A stretch of 6,062 nucleotides of DNA. Origin: Blastocatellia bacterium. GTDB lineage: Bacteria; Acidobacteriota; Blastocatellia; Pyrinomonadales; Pyrinomonadaceae. Made by a program: the position numbers and the translations under genes. The first letter of the stretch is position 1. Each line of letters begins with the position of its first letter. Shown one piece after another: positions 1 through 5,997 of this stretch. The notes beneath the pieces are model-generated. The model did no database searches, was not told the origin of the DNA, and saw nothing but the letters and a program-made list of their open reading frames with translations. The stretch lies in NCBI GenBank assembly GCA_013695495.1, contig JACDAK010000203.1, positions 1-6,062 on the forward strand. Direction: 5' to 3'.

Positions 1-200
1 GCGACATTCTCCGCCACGTAAACCTCACCAAACCTCACGCCATAATTCAACGCCGCCGAAAAGTGCGCGGGTGAATACTTCCGACGGTCGTCCTCGTCCG
101 GAAACGCATAAGACTGCAGCGGATCAAGATGAAAGGCGTTCGACAATGCCTTCGCCGCCCGCGAGATCTGCTCTTCCTTCATCTTTTCAATATTTCTCAT
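1..200 (-). CDS. GNAT-like N-acetyltransferase, N-terminal part (cut by window edge)
   Basis: The frame opens at ATG 198-200 and runs off the left edge; about 66 codons are visible, so the product is truncated by the window rather than mutated. The visible protein has an initial helix (EEQISRAAKALSNAF), then a DPLQSYAFPDEDDR stretch, a second helix with H-F-S-A-A-L-N-Y-G, and a strand G-E-V-Y-V-A. This order resembles the N-terminus of GNAT acetyltransferases, which move an acetyl group from acetyl-CoA to an amine. The acetyl-CoA-binding motif (Q/R-x-x-G-x-G/A) lies outside the window, so family membership is inferred and the substrate is unknown. The gene starts 7 nt after the dapB stop, so it is probably the next gene of the same operon. 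A second in-frame ATG at 180-182 is an alternative start; neither has a strong Shine-Dalgarno sequence. Confidence 0.65.
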   Translation of the reverse strand, partial: MRNIEKMKEEQISRAAKALSNAFHLDPLQSYAFPDEDDRRKYSPAHFSAALNYGVRFGEVYVAENV

Positions 201-207
201 GACTTCA

Positions 208-912
208 TTATTTCCGTTTACCTATCATCTCGTCCACTACTTCACTAAATTCAAATATCCCGGTTTTTCCCACGATCCATTCCGCTGCCAATACGGCCCC
301 AATGGCAAAACATTCCCTTGATCGCGCCGCGTGCTCCAACAATATTTGTTCTGCGGACCCGTCGAACCCCACCCGGTGCGTTCCTGGGATGCCGCCCGCT
401 CGCGTTGAAGCGATCTCGAGCTCCTCGTCAACAAACCGCGAAACTCTCCGTTTCAGCTCAAGGGCCGTCCCGCTCGGGGCATCCTTCTTCCGCGAATGAT
501 GCTGCTCTTCGATGAACACCTCATATTCCGGAAATTTCGAAAATAGCTCCGCCGCATGCTCCACCACTCGATAATAAAGGTTCACCCCGATCGAAAAATT
601 AGATCCATACACCAACGAACCGTCGCGATCCGCTACGATCTTTTCGATCTCGGCTTTCTCATCATTCCAGCCCGTCGTCCCCACAACTATCGGAACTTTC
701 GCAATGACGCATGCCTCAACATTCCTTCGAACCGCGTACGCGGCGGTGAAATCGATCGCAACGTCCGCAATTTGCAGCGTTTCCGCCAGATCTGCCGCAC
801 CCAATCCGCTATGAGATTCGTTGACGGTCACCACAACCGAATGCCCCGACCCCGGCGCTAACCCCGCAATCAACTTCCCCATCCGTCCGTATCCGATAAG
901 TGCTAGTCTCAT
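208..912 (-). CDS. dapB: 4-hydroxy-tetrahydrodipicolinate reductase
   Basis: The 234-aa cytoplasmic enzyme reduces 4-hydroxy-tetrahydrodipicolinate with NAD(P)H in the diaminopimelate/lysine pathway, which feeds peptidoglycan and protein synthesis. The Rossmann nucleotide loop GYGRMG is at residues 7-12, D54-F55-T56 and G78-T79-T80-G81-W82 follow, and the family signature E-E-Q-H-H-S-R-K-K-D-A-P-S-G-T-A is at 135-150. There H138 and K142 match the catalytic His and Lys of characterised DapB, and S147-G148-T149 binds substrate. It is about 40 residues shorter than the E. coli enzyme but similar to the compact DapB of several phyla. No arginine follows the second Rossmann strand, so cofactor preference cannot be read. 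The ATG overlaps the stop of the upstream lipoprotein gene (ATGA, 909-912) and has only a weak ribosome site (GGGCGAG, poorly placed), which implies translational coupling. Its first 39 nt are repeated upstream at 1603-1641. Confidence 0.97.
   Translation of the reverse strand: MRLALIGYGRMGKLIAGLAPGSGHSVVVTVNESHSGLGAADLAETLQIADVAIDFTAAYAVRRNVEACVIAKVPIVVGTTGWNDEKAEIEKIVADRDGSLVYGSNFSIGVNLYYRVVEHAAELFSKFPEYEVFIEEQHHSRKKDAPSGTALELKRRVSRFVDEELEIASTRAGGIPGTHRVGFDGSAEQILLEHAARSRECFAIGAVLAAEWIVGKTGIFEFSEVVDEMIGKRK
874..912 (-). repeat. 39-nt direct repeat, copy B (functional dapB start)
   Basis: These are the first 13 codons of dapB. They match 1603-1641 at 32 of 39 positions in the same orientation and the same reading frame, including an identical 13-nt run (TCCGTATCCGATA on the plus strand). 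The two copies bracket the lipoprotein gene and start 729 bp apart. Confidence 0.85.
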
Positions 913-1523
913 TGTTGATTCTCGCCCGAACTTTTGAGCATTAGTTCAAAGAGTTCTTCGGACTTTCTTCCTTCACGCACTATCGTTCCAAAATATTCCT
1001 TTGCTCCACGTTTCAGTACGAACCGAGCACACGAGAAACAGATCTCGATTTCGACCGTCTCGCCACCAAACTCCGCCCGAATCCCATGATGTGGCTCATA
1101 GCAGATTGCCGGTGAATCTTCCTTCGCGGCGTCAGCGTAAAAGGCCTCCAGAACTTCAAGCTTATCCTTCTCAGTCCTGATGGGGATGAGGCGGTTAGGA
1201 ACGAAAGAGCGACTATCTTCTTCCGATGATTCGTCCTTGTCTATTTCTCCGAGCAAATCGAACCGTTCAGCATTCTCGAGTATTTTTCTAGCTTCAGGCG
1301 GAATCGATTCATCAAGGTACTTTCTTTGCTGGGGCGAGAGTTGCAACTTCGGCTTAACTAGACCGAGTCTTGAGAGGTTTGCGGGTCGCATCCGATCTAC
1401 ATCGAATTCTGGAGGTGGAGTCCCCGTCGGAATCTGGCTCTCATCGGAAGCTTTTGATTCTATTCGCGAACATGCCGTGCCTAGAAGTAAGGCAACTAAG
1501 AACATTCCGGTCCATACTTTCAT
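909..1523 (-). CDS. Predicted lipoprotein of unknown function with C-terminal Cys motif
   Basis: The 204-aa product starts with a lysine, a hydrophobic stretch (W4-L14) and the lipobox L-G-T-A-C with C18 as the predicted lipidated residue. Serine at +2 rather than aspartate suggests the outer membrane under the Lol rule. Residues 20-60 are polar and proline-rich, probably a flexible linker. A segment IPPEARKILENAERFDLLGEI (75-95) precedes an acidic patch (95-104). The C-terminal half holds C141-Y-E-P-H-H-G-I-R-A and I-C162-F-S-C165, a C..CxxC pattern that could bind metal or form a disulfide. I recall similar HGIRA/CF-x-C segments in unnamed hypothetical proteins but cannot assign a function. 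The ribosome site GGGGAG (1530-1535) lies 6 nt before the ATG. The gene sits between two copies of the dapB start, and three 60-base lines counted by hand are about 43-45% G+C, against 47-63% for three dapB lines. Confidence 0.85.
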   Translation of the reverse strand: MKVWTGMFLVALLLGTACSRIESKASDESQIPTGTPPPEFDVDRMRPANLSRLGLVKPKLQLSPQQRKYLDESIPPEARKILENAERFDLLGEIDKDESSEEDSRSFVPNRLIPIRTEKDKLEVLEAFYADAAKEDSPAICYEPHHGIRAEFGGETVEIEICFSCARFVLKRGAKEYFGTIVREGRKSEELFELMLKSSGENQQ

Positions 1524-1524
1524 G

Positions 1525-1641
1525 TTAGTCTCCCCAGCTATCAGTTTTCGTACTGAATCTGAATATTAGGTCAACAGCTTCCTCAGCTGAAGCCCCGATC
1601 GCCTTCCCAATCCCTCCGTATCCGATACGTGCGATGTTCAT
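1525..1641 (-). pseudogene. Truncated dapB-like 5' fragment; possible 38-aa coupled ORF
   Basis: ATG at 1639-1641 opens 38 codons ending in TAA at 1525-1527. The protein begins M-N-I-A-R-I-G-Y-G-G-I-G-K-A-I-G, closely matching the DapB start M-R-L-A-L-I-G-Y-G-R-M-G-K-L-I-A, then becomes unrelated (A-S-A-E-E-A-V-D-L). A Rossmann fold cannot form from this stub, so a dapB remnant is the simplest call. It still looks translatable: GAGGA (1646-1650) lies 4 nt before the ATG, the regulator stop is 19 nt upstream, and its own TAA lies 1 nt before the lipoprotein ATG. It could therefore act as a ribosome-loading leader that couples the regulator to the lipoprotein gene. Whether a peptide accumulates is unknown. 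The alternative is an N-terminal remnant of a different Rossmann enzyme, but the nucleotide identity to dapB argues against that. Confidence 0.65.
1603..1641 (-). repeat. 39-nt direct repeat, copy A (dapB-like start)
   Basis: Partner of 874-912, with 32 of 39 identities by hand alignment. Both copies begin exactly at an ATG and encode the Rossmann start I-G-Y-G-x-x-G-K. Similarity fades after the GGGAAG codons, so the shared block ends close to codon 13. Confidence 0.85.
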
Positions 1642-1660
1642 TTAATCCTCGATTCCGCGA

Positions 1661-3577
1661 TCATTCAAAATTCATCTGCTGTAATAATGCCATGTATCTC
1701 GGATCGCCTCTCAACTCTTTCCATTTAGGATCGACCTTCAAGAAAGTCATTTTCGGGTCGCGAAGTTCAAAACCCTTGTTCAGCCATAGAAAGGTGCGGT
1801 CGTCATCGCCTAACCCATGATAAACGAGGGCAATATGATACGGCGGGACGAACCGTTCGGCGGAGCGTTTGAGCAGCATGTTCAGAATTGCCTCTGCCTC
1901 ACCGCGGCGCTCGGCTTTTGCCAATGCAAAAGCCTCAAAAGCCAACGAAGTGGTCTGTGCAGGGGACAGTTCAGAAGCCCTTCTCGCAGCCCTCACAGCA
2001 TTCTCATAATCTGCCTTTTCGATATAGGCAGCGGAGCTGAAGAGATAGGGCATCCAGAAATTTGGCGCGACCTCAATCGTCTTCTCGAGTCGGTCCAGAG
2101 CCTCATCGACCCTCCCGGCGTGAAGCAAAAACTGCCCTTCAAGCGCATTGCCGAAAGGAAAGACGGGGTCGAGCTCGCGCGAGATCTTCACCCTCGCCAA
2201 AGCCTCGTCGTGCCGCCCCAAATTTGAATGCAGGTGGGCATAAAACAGATGGGCCATAGCGTTGTTCGGGTTAAGCTCCAGTGCACGGATGTATCGCCGC
2301 TCCGCCTGATTCCATTCCCAATCGCCCCAGAAATATGTCATTCCAAGTCCGCTATGCCCCTCGGACAAGCTTTCGTCAAGCTCTATCGCTTTGAGCAACG
2401 CAGCTCGCGACAATCCGAGATATTCCCGCGGCGGCATTTCAACACTCAGCGTCAAAGATCGGTACGCATCGCCGATGCCCGTGTAAGCAAGTGAATAGTT
2501 CGGATCGATCTCGATAGCTTCCCTGAAATATTTCAGCCCTTTTTCAACTTCGTCCGGCGTGAGTTTGAATACATGAAACCTTCCTCGGTGATAGAGTTCC
2601 CACGCCTCAGGATTCTCGGTCTCCTTTTTACCGAGCATCCGCGAATCGGTCTGCGATAGCCTGAGCTTCAGATTCTGAGCGACGGCTTGGGCGATCTCTC
2701 CTTGTATTAAAATAAGGTCAACCGGACGTTTTATGTATTGATTACCCCATATCTGGGCGTCATCACGCGTCCGAATAAGCCGCACATTGATCACTATCTC
2801 CTCGCCAACCTGCCTGATCTCGCCTGTAACGATCGCTTCGACCCCCAACTGCTTGCCGATGGCGGCGCTGTCAACTTGCGTGTCCCTGAACCGAAATGTC
2901 GAATTTCGCGAGATGACCCTGAGTTCATTTAGTCGGGACAGGCTATTTATGACGCTTTCGGCGATGCCGTCCGAGAGATATTCCGTTTCCGGATTTGGAT
3001 CAGTGATCGTGAACGGCAGGACAGCAACCGAGCGGATCGGGGTCGTGTTCTCTCCCGTCCAACCGAATGGCCAGTTATAAGCCACGAACGTCACTAAAAT
3101 AACCAGCCCTGCAATGGCTGCATAGATTGGTTTGAATCGTCCCTTTGGCAATTCGTCCCTCGGGGCATCGCGCGTATCGTCGTCCCCGACGTCTTGCGGC
3201 ACGCCCGTCACTTCATCTGCTCTTTGGCCAGCCACCTCCGTCACCTGAGCGACGAACTTGTAGCCCCGTCCGGGAATGGTCGAAATAAATCGGTTTTCGC
3301 GGTGCTTTTCGCCGAGAAGCCGGCGCAGGGCAGAGATATTTTGTGTGAGATTGTTCTCCTCAACGATTGTATCTGGCCAAACTGCCGCAAGAAGTTCTTC
3401 TTTTTCGACCACTTCACCCGCCCGACGGACAAGATGCAAAAGTATCTCGAACGCCTTGGGCATTATCGGCAGGCTTTCGCCGTTTTCGTCGGTAAACACT
3501 CGCCGCGACGCGTCCAGACGAAACCCGTCAAAGGCAAAGATCTCCTTTCCTTCGCTATTTTCCGTATCGGGATTCAC
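1661..3577 (-). CDS. Membrane one-component regulator: winged helix, TM, TolB-like domain, TPR repeats
   Basis: The 638-aa protein has four parts. Residues 13-110 form an OmpR/CadC-type winged helix (FAFDGFRLD, PKAFEILLHLV, recognition-helix region NNLTQNISALRRLLGE, wing R-F-I-S-T-I-P-G-R-G-Y-K-F). An acidic linker (115-144) follows, then one membrane helix at about 150-168 preceded by K145/R147/K149, so the DNA-binding end should be cytoplasmic. Residues 182-305 form a TolB-like/FlgO-like region (SVAVLPF, YLSDGIAESVINSLSRL, VISRNSTFRF). About eight TPR-like helix pairs fill 323-610, many ending in the typical ELNPN/EIDPN form. I infer an envelope sensor that binds DNA from the membrane, like CadC/ToxR; the signal is unknown. 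The start is GTG (3575-3577): an in-frame TGA lies at 3584-3586 and the next Met (39) would cut the winged helix. No good Shine-Dalgarno is visible. The gene heads the minus-strand operon and diverges from the exported-protein gene. Confidence 0.95.
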   Translation of the reverse strand: MNPDTENSEGKEIFAFDGFRLDASRRVFTDENGESLPIMPKAFEILLHLVRRAGEVVEKEELLAAVWPDTIVEENNLTQNISALRRLLGEKHRENRFISTIPGRGYKFVAQVTEVAGQRADEVTGVPQDVGDDDTRDAPRDELPKGRFKPIYAAIAGLVILVTFVAYNWPFGWTGENTTPIRSVAVLPFTITDPNPETEYLSDGIAESVINSLSRLNELRVISRNSTFRFRDTQVDSAAIGKQLGVEAIVTGEIRQVGEEIVINVRLIRTRDDAQIWGNQYIKRPVDLILIQGEIAQAVAQNLKLRLSQTDSRMLGKKETENPEAWELYHRGRFHVFKLTPDEVEKGLKYFREAIEIDPNYSLAYTGIGDAYRSLTLSVEMPPREYLGLSRAALLKAIELDESLSEGHSGLGMTYFWGDWEWNQAERRYIRALELNPNNAMAHLFYAHLHSNLGRHDEALARVKISRELDPVFPFGNALEGQFLLHAGRVDEALDRLEKTIEVAPNFWMPYLFSSAAYIEKADYENAVRAARRASELSPAQTTSLAFEAFALAKAERRGEAEAILNMLLKRSAERFVPPYHIALVYHGLGDDDRTFLWLNKGFELRDPKMTFLKVDPKWKELRGDPRYMALLQQMNFE

Positions 3578-3619
3578 AAATTTTCACAATTTCTCACACA
3601 GATCCTAACGACTTTCACA
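3574..3619. promoter_or_regulatory. Phased TCACA direct repeats, candidate operator of the winged-helix regulator
   Basis: TCACA occurs at 3574-3578, 3584-3588, 3594-3598 and 3615-3619, steps of 10, 10 and 21 bp, all in the same orientation. The wider consensus is roughly TTTCACAA. OmpR/PhoB-type winged helices are known to bind tandem direct repeats spaced by about one helical turn, and such a protein is encoded immediately next to these boxes. The most promoter-distal box overlaps the regulator GTG start codon, so binding here would most simply repress the regulator's own expression. Binding is an inference. Confidence 0.5.
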
Positions 3620-3631
3620 ACGATTTCGGGA

Positions 3632-3661
3632 ATTATGGCACACATCAGCGAGACCGAACAA
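3632..3661 (-). promoter_or_regulatory. Candidate sigma70-type promoter of the regulator operon
   Basis: On the minus strand a -35-like TTGTTC (plus positions 3656-3661) is separated by 18 nt from CATAAT (3632-3637), which is preceded by TGC as in extended -10 elements. Transcription would start near 3625, just upstream of the four TCACA boxes and about 48 nt before the GTG start. The match is reasonable but found by eye. Confidence 0.4.
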
Positions 3662-3686
3662 TATCTTGACTGATCAAAAAATGGAA

Positions 3687-3694
3687 CTAAGGAG
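3687..3694 (+). promoter_or_regulatory. Ribosome binding site deciding the ATG 3705 start
   Basis: CTAAGGAG lies 10 nt before ATG 3705. It follows ATG 3681, so it cannot serve that codon, which supports the 163-aa form with an intact signal peptide. Confidence 0.7.
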
Positions 3695-3704
3695 ACAAAC
3701 GACA

Positions 3705-4196
3705 ATGAAAAACATCACGCAGAACTCACTTTTCAGATTCCTTCTGATCGCAACCTTTATCTCGACCGCTGCTGCTCTCGGCTTTGGCCAAGAAAATCGC
3801 GGCGGGGGACGCCTTGCGGGAACATGGGACGCGACGGTCACCATTCGCAACTGTGCAACGGGGGACGCTATAAGATCATTTGCATCGATCGGCACGTTCA
3901 TCGACGGCGGCACTTTCATCGGCTCGACATCGGGGCTCGCACAATCTCTCCGCACCCCGGAGCACGGCGTTTGGCGCCACGTCGGCAACAACGTCTATCT
4001 TATGCGGTTCAAGACCTTCAATTTTGACGCAGCGGGTAATGCCGTTGGCTATCAGGTCGTGGCGCATACCCTGGCGCTAAGCAAAGACGCGAACCAATAC
4101 TTTTCAGAAGGTTCGGTCCAATTCTATATGCTTGACGGAACGCCCATAATGCAAGGCTGCTCCGATGCAACCGGCTCACGCTTTGGCCTTGACTAA
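3705..4196 (+). CDS. Small exported protein of unknown function, lipocalin-like beta-rich fold suspected
   Basis: The start is ATG 3705-3707, giving 163 aa with GGAG (3691-3694) 10 nt upstream. A longer frame from TTG 3666 or ATG 3681 would put charged residues before the signal peptide and lacks a good ribosome site. Residues 1-28 look like a Sec signal peptide: K2, a hydrophobic core FLLIATFISTAAAL, and cleavage probably near G28/Q29. The mature part has alternating strands and turns: L-A-G-T-W-D-A-T-V-T (37-46), F-I-D-G-G-T-F-I-G-S-T, G-V-W-R-H-V-G-N-N-V-Y and F-N-F-D-A-A-G-N-A-V-G-Y. The G-T-W opening and repeated hairpins resemble calycin/lipocalin-like small proteins. C50 and C152, the only cysteines, could form a disulfide closing the barrel. 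No lipobox is present, so it should be periplasmic or secreted. It is a single gene, divergent from the membrane regulator and a natural candidate target of it. Its function is not recognised. Confidence 0.85.
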   Translation: MKNITQNSLFRFLLIATFISTAAALGFGQENRGGGRLAGTWDATVTIRNCATGDAIRSFASIGTFIDGGTFIGSTSGLAQSLRTPEHGVWRHVGNNVYLMRFKTFNFDAAGNAVGYQVVAHTLALSKDANQYFSEGSVQFYMLDGTPIMQGCSDATGSRFGLD

Positions 4197-5191
4197 TCCA
4201 AAAGGCGGCGGGCCAAGCCCACATAAAGCTCCGCCGCCTTCTCAAGATCGCTCTTCAAGACAAATTCATCCTTCGTATGAGCAACGAGGATCGATCCCGG
4301 ACCGATCAACAGCGGCGTTCCCCAATTCGGCATGTGCGGGATGTCTGTGGTGAAGCGAACGACCTTTCGCGAAAATCCCTCGACCTCATGAAGTTTCACA
4401 GGCTCACTGCACGAAAGGACCTCGATCTCGCCGCGGCCGCGAACAATGTTTTCGAGCGCAGTCTCGATCGGCTCGCGTTCGGTCGTCAGCCGGATCAAAA
4501 AACCAGCTTCGGCGCGCGGCGGGATAATGTTTAGAGCGATCCCGCCGTTGATCTCGCCGATATTTACCGTCGTTTCGCCGAAAAACTCGTCGTGCGGAAA
4601 TCTGGTTCGCCGAATATCTTCCAGGATGTCCAGCAGCTTCTCGATCGCCGAATCGCCCTGTTCCGGATACGCAGAATGAGCAGCCTTGCCGCTCGTCTTT
4701 ATTTTCAGTCGGAAACTGCCTTTTGAACCGATCGCGAGATCGTTGTCCGTCGGTTCGCCGTTGATCATAAACTCGCACTTCGCGGCCAAAGAATGCTCGT
4801 TAGCGGCTTTTGCTCCCGTGCTCGAACGCTCTTCTTCGACCGTATAAAGCAACCCGATATCGTTGATTCCATCTTTCCGAAGCTGTTCGGCTGCCATGAT
4901 CTGAGCCGCGATGATGCCCTTCGCGTCGCACGCACCGCGGCCGTAGATTTTCTCGTCGTCCTCGGTCGGCGAAATGAACGGCGGAACCGTATCCATGTGC
5001 GTCGACATCCAGACACGCGGCGTGCCGTTCAGCGTCGCGATCACGTTGTCCTGGTTCGCCGAAACCGGCTGCAATTCCACGTTCCACCCGAGCTCGGTTA
5101 GATGATCTCGAATAAAAAATCCCACCGCTTCCTCTTCGCCCGAAGTCGAAGGAATGTTCATCAAGCTTTTAGTTAAGTTAAAAAGATCCAT
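4193..5191 (-). CDS. M20-family zinc amidohydrolase (ArgE/DapE/CPG2-like)
   Basis: The 332-aa cytoplasmic enzyme belongs to the family that hydrolyses N-acyl amino acids or small peptides with a two-zinc centre. Visible residues are S-T-H65-M-D67-T-V-P (first zinc ligand plus activating Asp), G-R-G-A-C-D89-A-K-G (bridging ligand), V-E119-E120-E (general base E119, ligand E120), G-E146-P-T (ligand) and A-H305-T-K-D-E-F (last ligand). The dimerisation-domain motif K-A-A-H172-S-A-Y-P is also present, with the lid domain at about 157-265. All key residues are intact, so it should be active. The substrate cannot be decided: acetylornithine, succinyl-DAP or another acyl-amino acid are possible, and the nearby dapB, in a different operon, is only weak support for DapE. 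It starts 1 nt after the channel stop (TAAAATG) without a good ribosome site, so it is probably translationally coupled. Its TAG overlaps the TAA of the convergent gene. Confidence 0.95.
   Translation of the reverse strand: MDLFNLTKSLMNIPSTSGEEEAVGFFIRDHLTELGWNVELQPVSANQDNVIATLNGTPRVWMSTHMDTVPPFISPTEDDEKIYGRGACDAKGIIAAQIMAAEQLRKDGINDIGLLYTVEEERSSTGAKAANEHSLAAKCEFMINGEPTDNDLAIGSKGSFRLKIKTSGKAAHSAYPEQGDSAIEKLLDILEDIRRTRFPHDEFFGETTVNIGEINGGIALNIIPPRAEAGFLIRLTTEREPIETALENIVRGRGEIEVLSCSEPVKLHEVEGFSRKVVRFTTDIPHMPNWGTPLLIGPGSILVAHTKDEFVLKSDLEKAAELYVGLARRLLD
4202..4240. terminator. Hairpin in the convergent gene junction, possible bidirectional terminator
   Basis: AAGGCGGCGG (4202-4211) is perfectly complementary to CCGCCGCCTT (4231-4240), a 10-bp GC-rich stem with a 19-nt loop. 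It starts 5 nt after the stop of the plus-strand gene. Read on the minus strand, the stem ends in CCTTTT, a short U-run, so it resembles an intrinsic terminator for the M20 operon although it lies inside that gene's last 15 or so codons. On the plus strand only CCTTCTC follows, so termination there would be weaker. The long loop and short U-run keep confidence moderate. Confidence 0.5.
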
Positions 5192-5192
5192 T

Positions 5193-5990
5193 TTAGTTCT
5201 GAGGTAATCGGTCTGCCATCATCGCCTTTAATTCTTTCAGTTCAGTCTGCAGATCGGCAATAGACGGCTCGCCCCGCTCGGGGGCAGTTTCGTTGTCTCT
5301 CTGTATAAAGAACGTCGCCAGCGTCGCCGTCATATATCCAAAAACAGCAAATCCGTAAACTCCCAGCATTAAACACAACATTCGCCCTTCTGCACTCTGC
5401 GGAAAATAGTCTGTTCCGATCGACGTTATCATCATCGCCGTCCACCACAACGCGTCGGCATAGTTCACAAACCCGCCTTCAACATCCTGCTCAAAGTTGT
5501 ACATCCCGGCCGCCCCCGAAAAGACCACAATGGCCGTCAGCATAAGAACGTACCCCACCCCCCTTCGGCTAAATGCAGCCCCTAGCGACCGCATCCCGCG
5601 GTTCAACGACGTAAGCAGGCGCACCAACCGAAGCCCACGCGCCGCCCGCGCCGCACGAAGCAGCCGGAACGCTTGGAAAGCGCGAAATATACGCAGCGCG
5701 GGGAGTGCCAGCGCAAGCAGCGTCAACCAACTCCGCTTGATATAAGTGAACTTCTCCGGTGCTAGTAGCAGCCTGATCCCGTAATCAATCCCGAAGATGA
5801 TCCAAATGAAATTCGACAGCGTCTCCAGGAAAGGGCTGACCCCCCGCGTCATCTCCAACACGAACAGCGCCAGCCAGATGATGCTCAGCACCAGCATCGG
5901 TATTTCGAGCCAATCTTCTAACTGATCGACTATCGCCCACCGCTCCGCCCTGATCTCTTCCTTTACTACTTCCTTTTCAACCGTTTCCAT
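5193..5990 (-). CDS. Voltage-gated-type cation (potassium-like) channel with atypical filter
   Basis: The 265-aa integral inner-membrane protein has the six-helix Kv layout: S1 about 30-46, S2 58-75, S3 86-98, S4 about 99-127, S5 146-163, pore helix 178-189 and S6 203-229. S4 carries arginines at 100, 103, 109, 112, 115, 118, 121 and 124, mostly every third residue, as in voltage sensors. The pore reads W-W-T-A-M-M-I-T-S-I-G-T-D-Y-F-P (183-198), where classical potassium channels have T-V-G-Y-G. I recall bacterial relatives with G-S-D/E-Y-W-P at this site, so this is probably a recognised subfamily variant rather than damage; ion selectivity is uncertain. The C-terminus (243-261) is a short amphipathic helix (LQTELKELKAMM), likely a coiled coil for tetramer assembly. 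The ATG start is backed by GGGAGG (5998-6003), 7 nt upstream. It is the first gene of a two-gene operon with the M20 enzyme. Confidence 0.93.
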   Translation of the reverse strand: METVEKEVVKEEIRAERWAIVDQLEDWLEIPMLVLSIIWLALFVLEMTRGVSPFLETLSNFIWIIFGIDYGIRLLLAPEKFTYIKRSWLTLLALALPALRIFRAFQAFRLLRAARAARGLRLVRLLTSLNRGMRSLGAAFSRRGVGYVLMLTAIVVFSGAAGMYNFEQDVEGGFVNYADALWWTAMMITSIGTDYFPQSAEGRMLCLMLGVYGFAVFGYMTATLATFFIQRDNETAPERGEPSIADLQTELKELKAMMADRLPQN

Positions 5991-5997
5991 TCGATAA

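Noticed and set aside
208..912. Shortness of DapB (234 aa) as a sign of truncation
   Set aside because: The Rossmann loop, the HH-S-R-K-K-DAPSGT signature and the C-terminal segment are all present; compact DapB proteins of about this length are normal in several phyla.
1180..1569. 129-codon plus-strand open frame opposite the lipoprotein gene
   Set aside because: It is serine-rich low-complexity antisense translation, while the minus-strand frame has a lipobox and a ribosome site.
3194..3673. 159-codon open frame on the plus strand opposite the regulator's N-terminus
   Set aside because: It lies antisense to the well-supported winged helix, has no recognisable domain, and is best explained as a shadow of that gene.
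3665..3680. TTGACT at 3666-3671 as a -35 box, and TTGA-N4-TCAA as a small palindrome
   Set aside because: A 17-nt spacer would place the -10 on top of the ribosome binding site, and the palindrome is too short to stand out.
3666..3704. Longer N-terminus for the exported protein from TTG 3666 or ATG 3681
   Set aside because: The extra residues are charged and would spoil the signal peptide, and the only good ribosome site lies downstream of both, matching ATG 3705.
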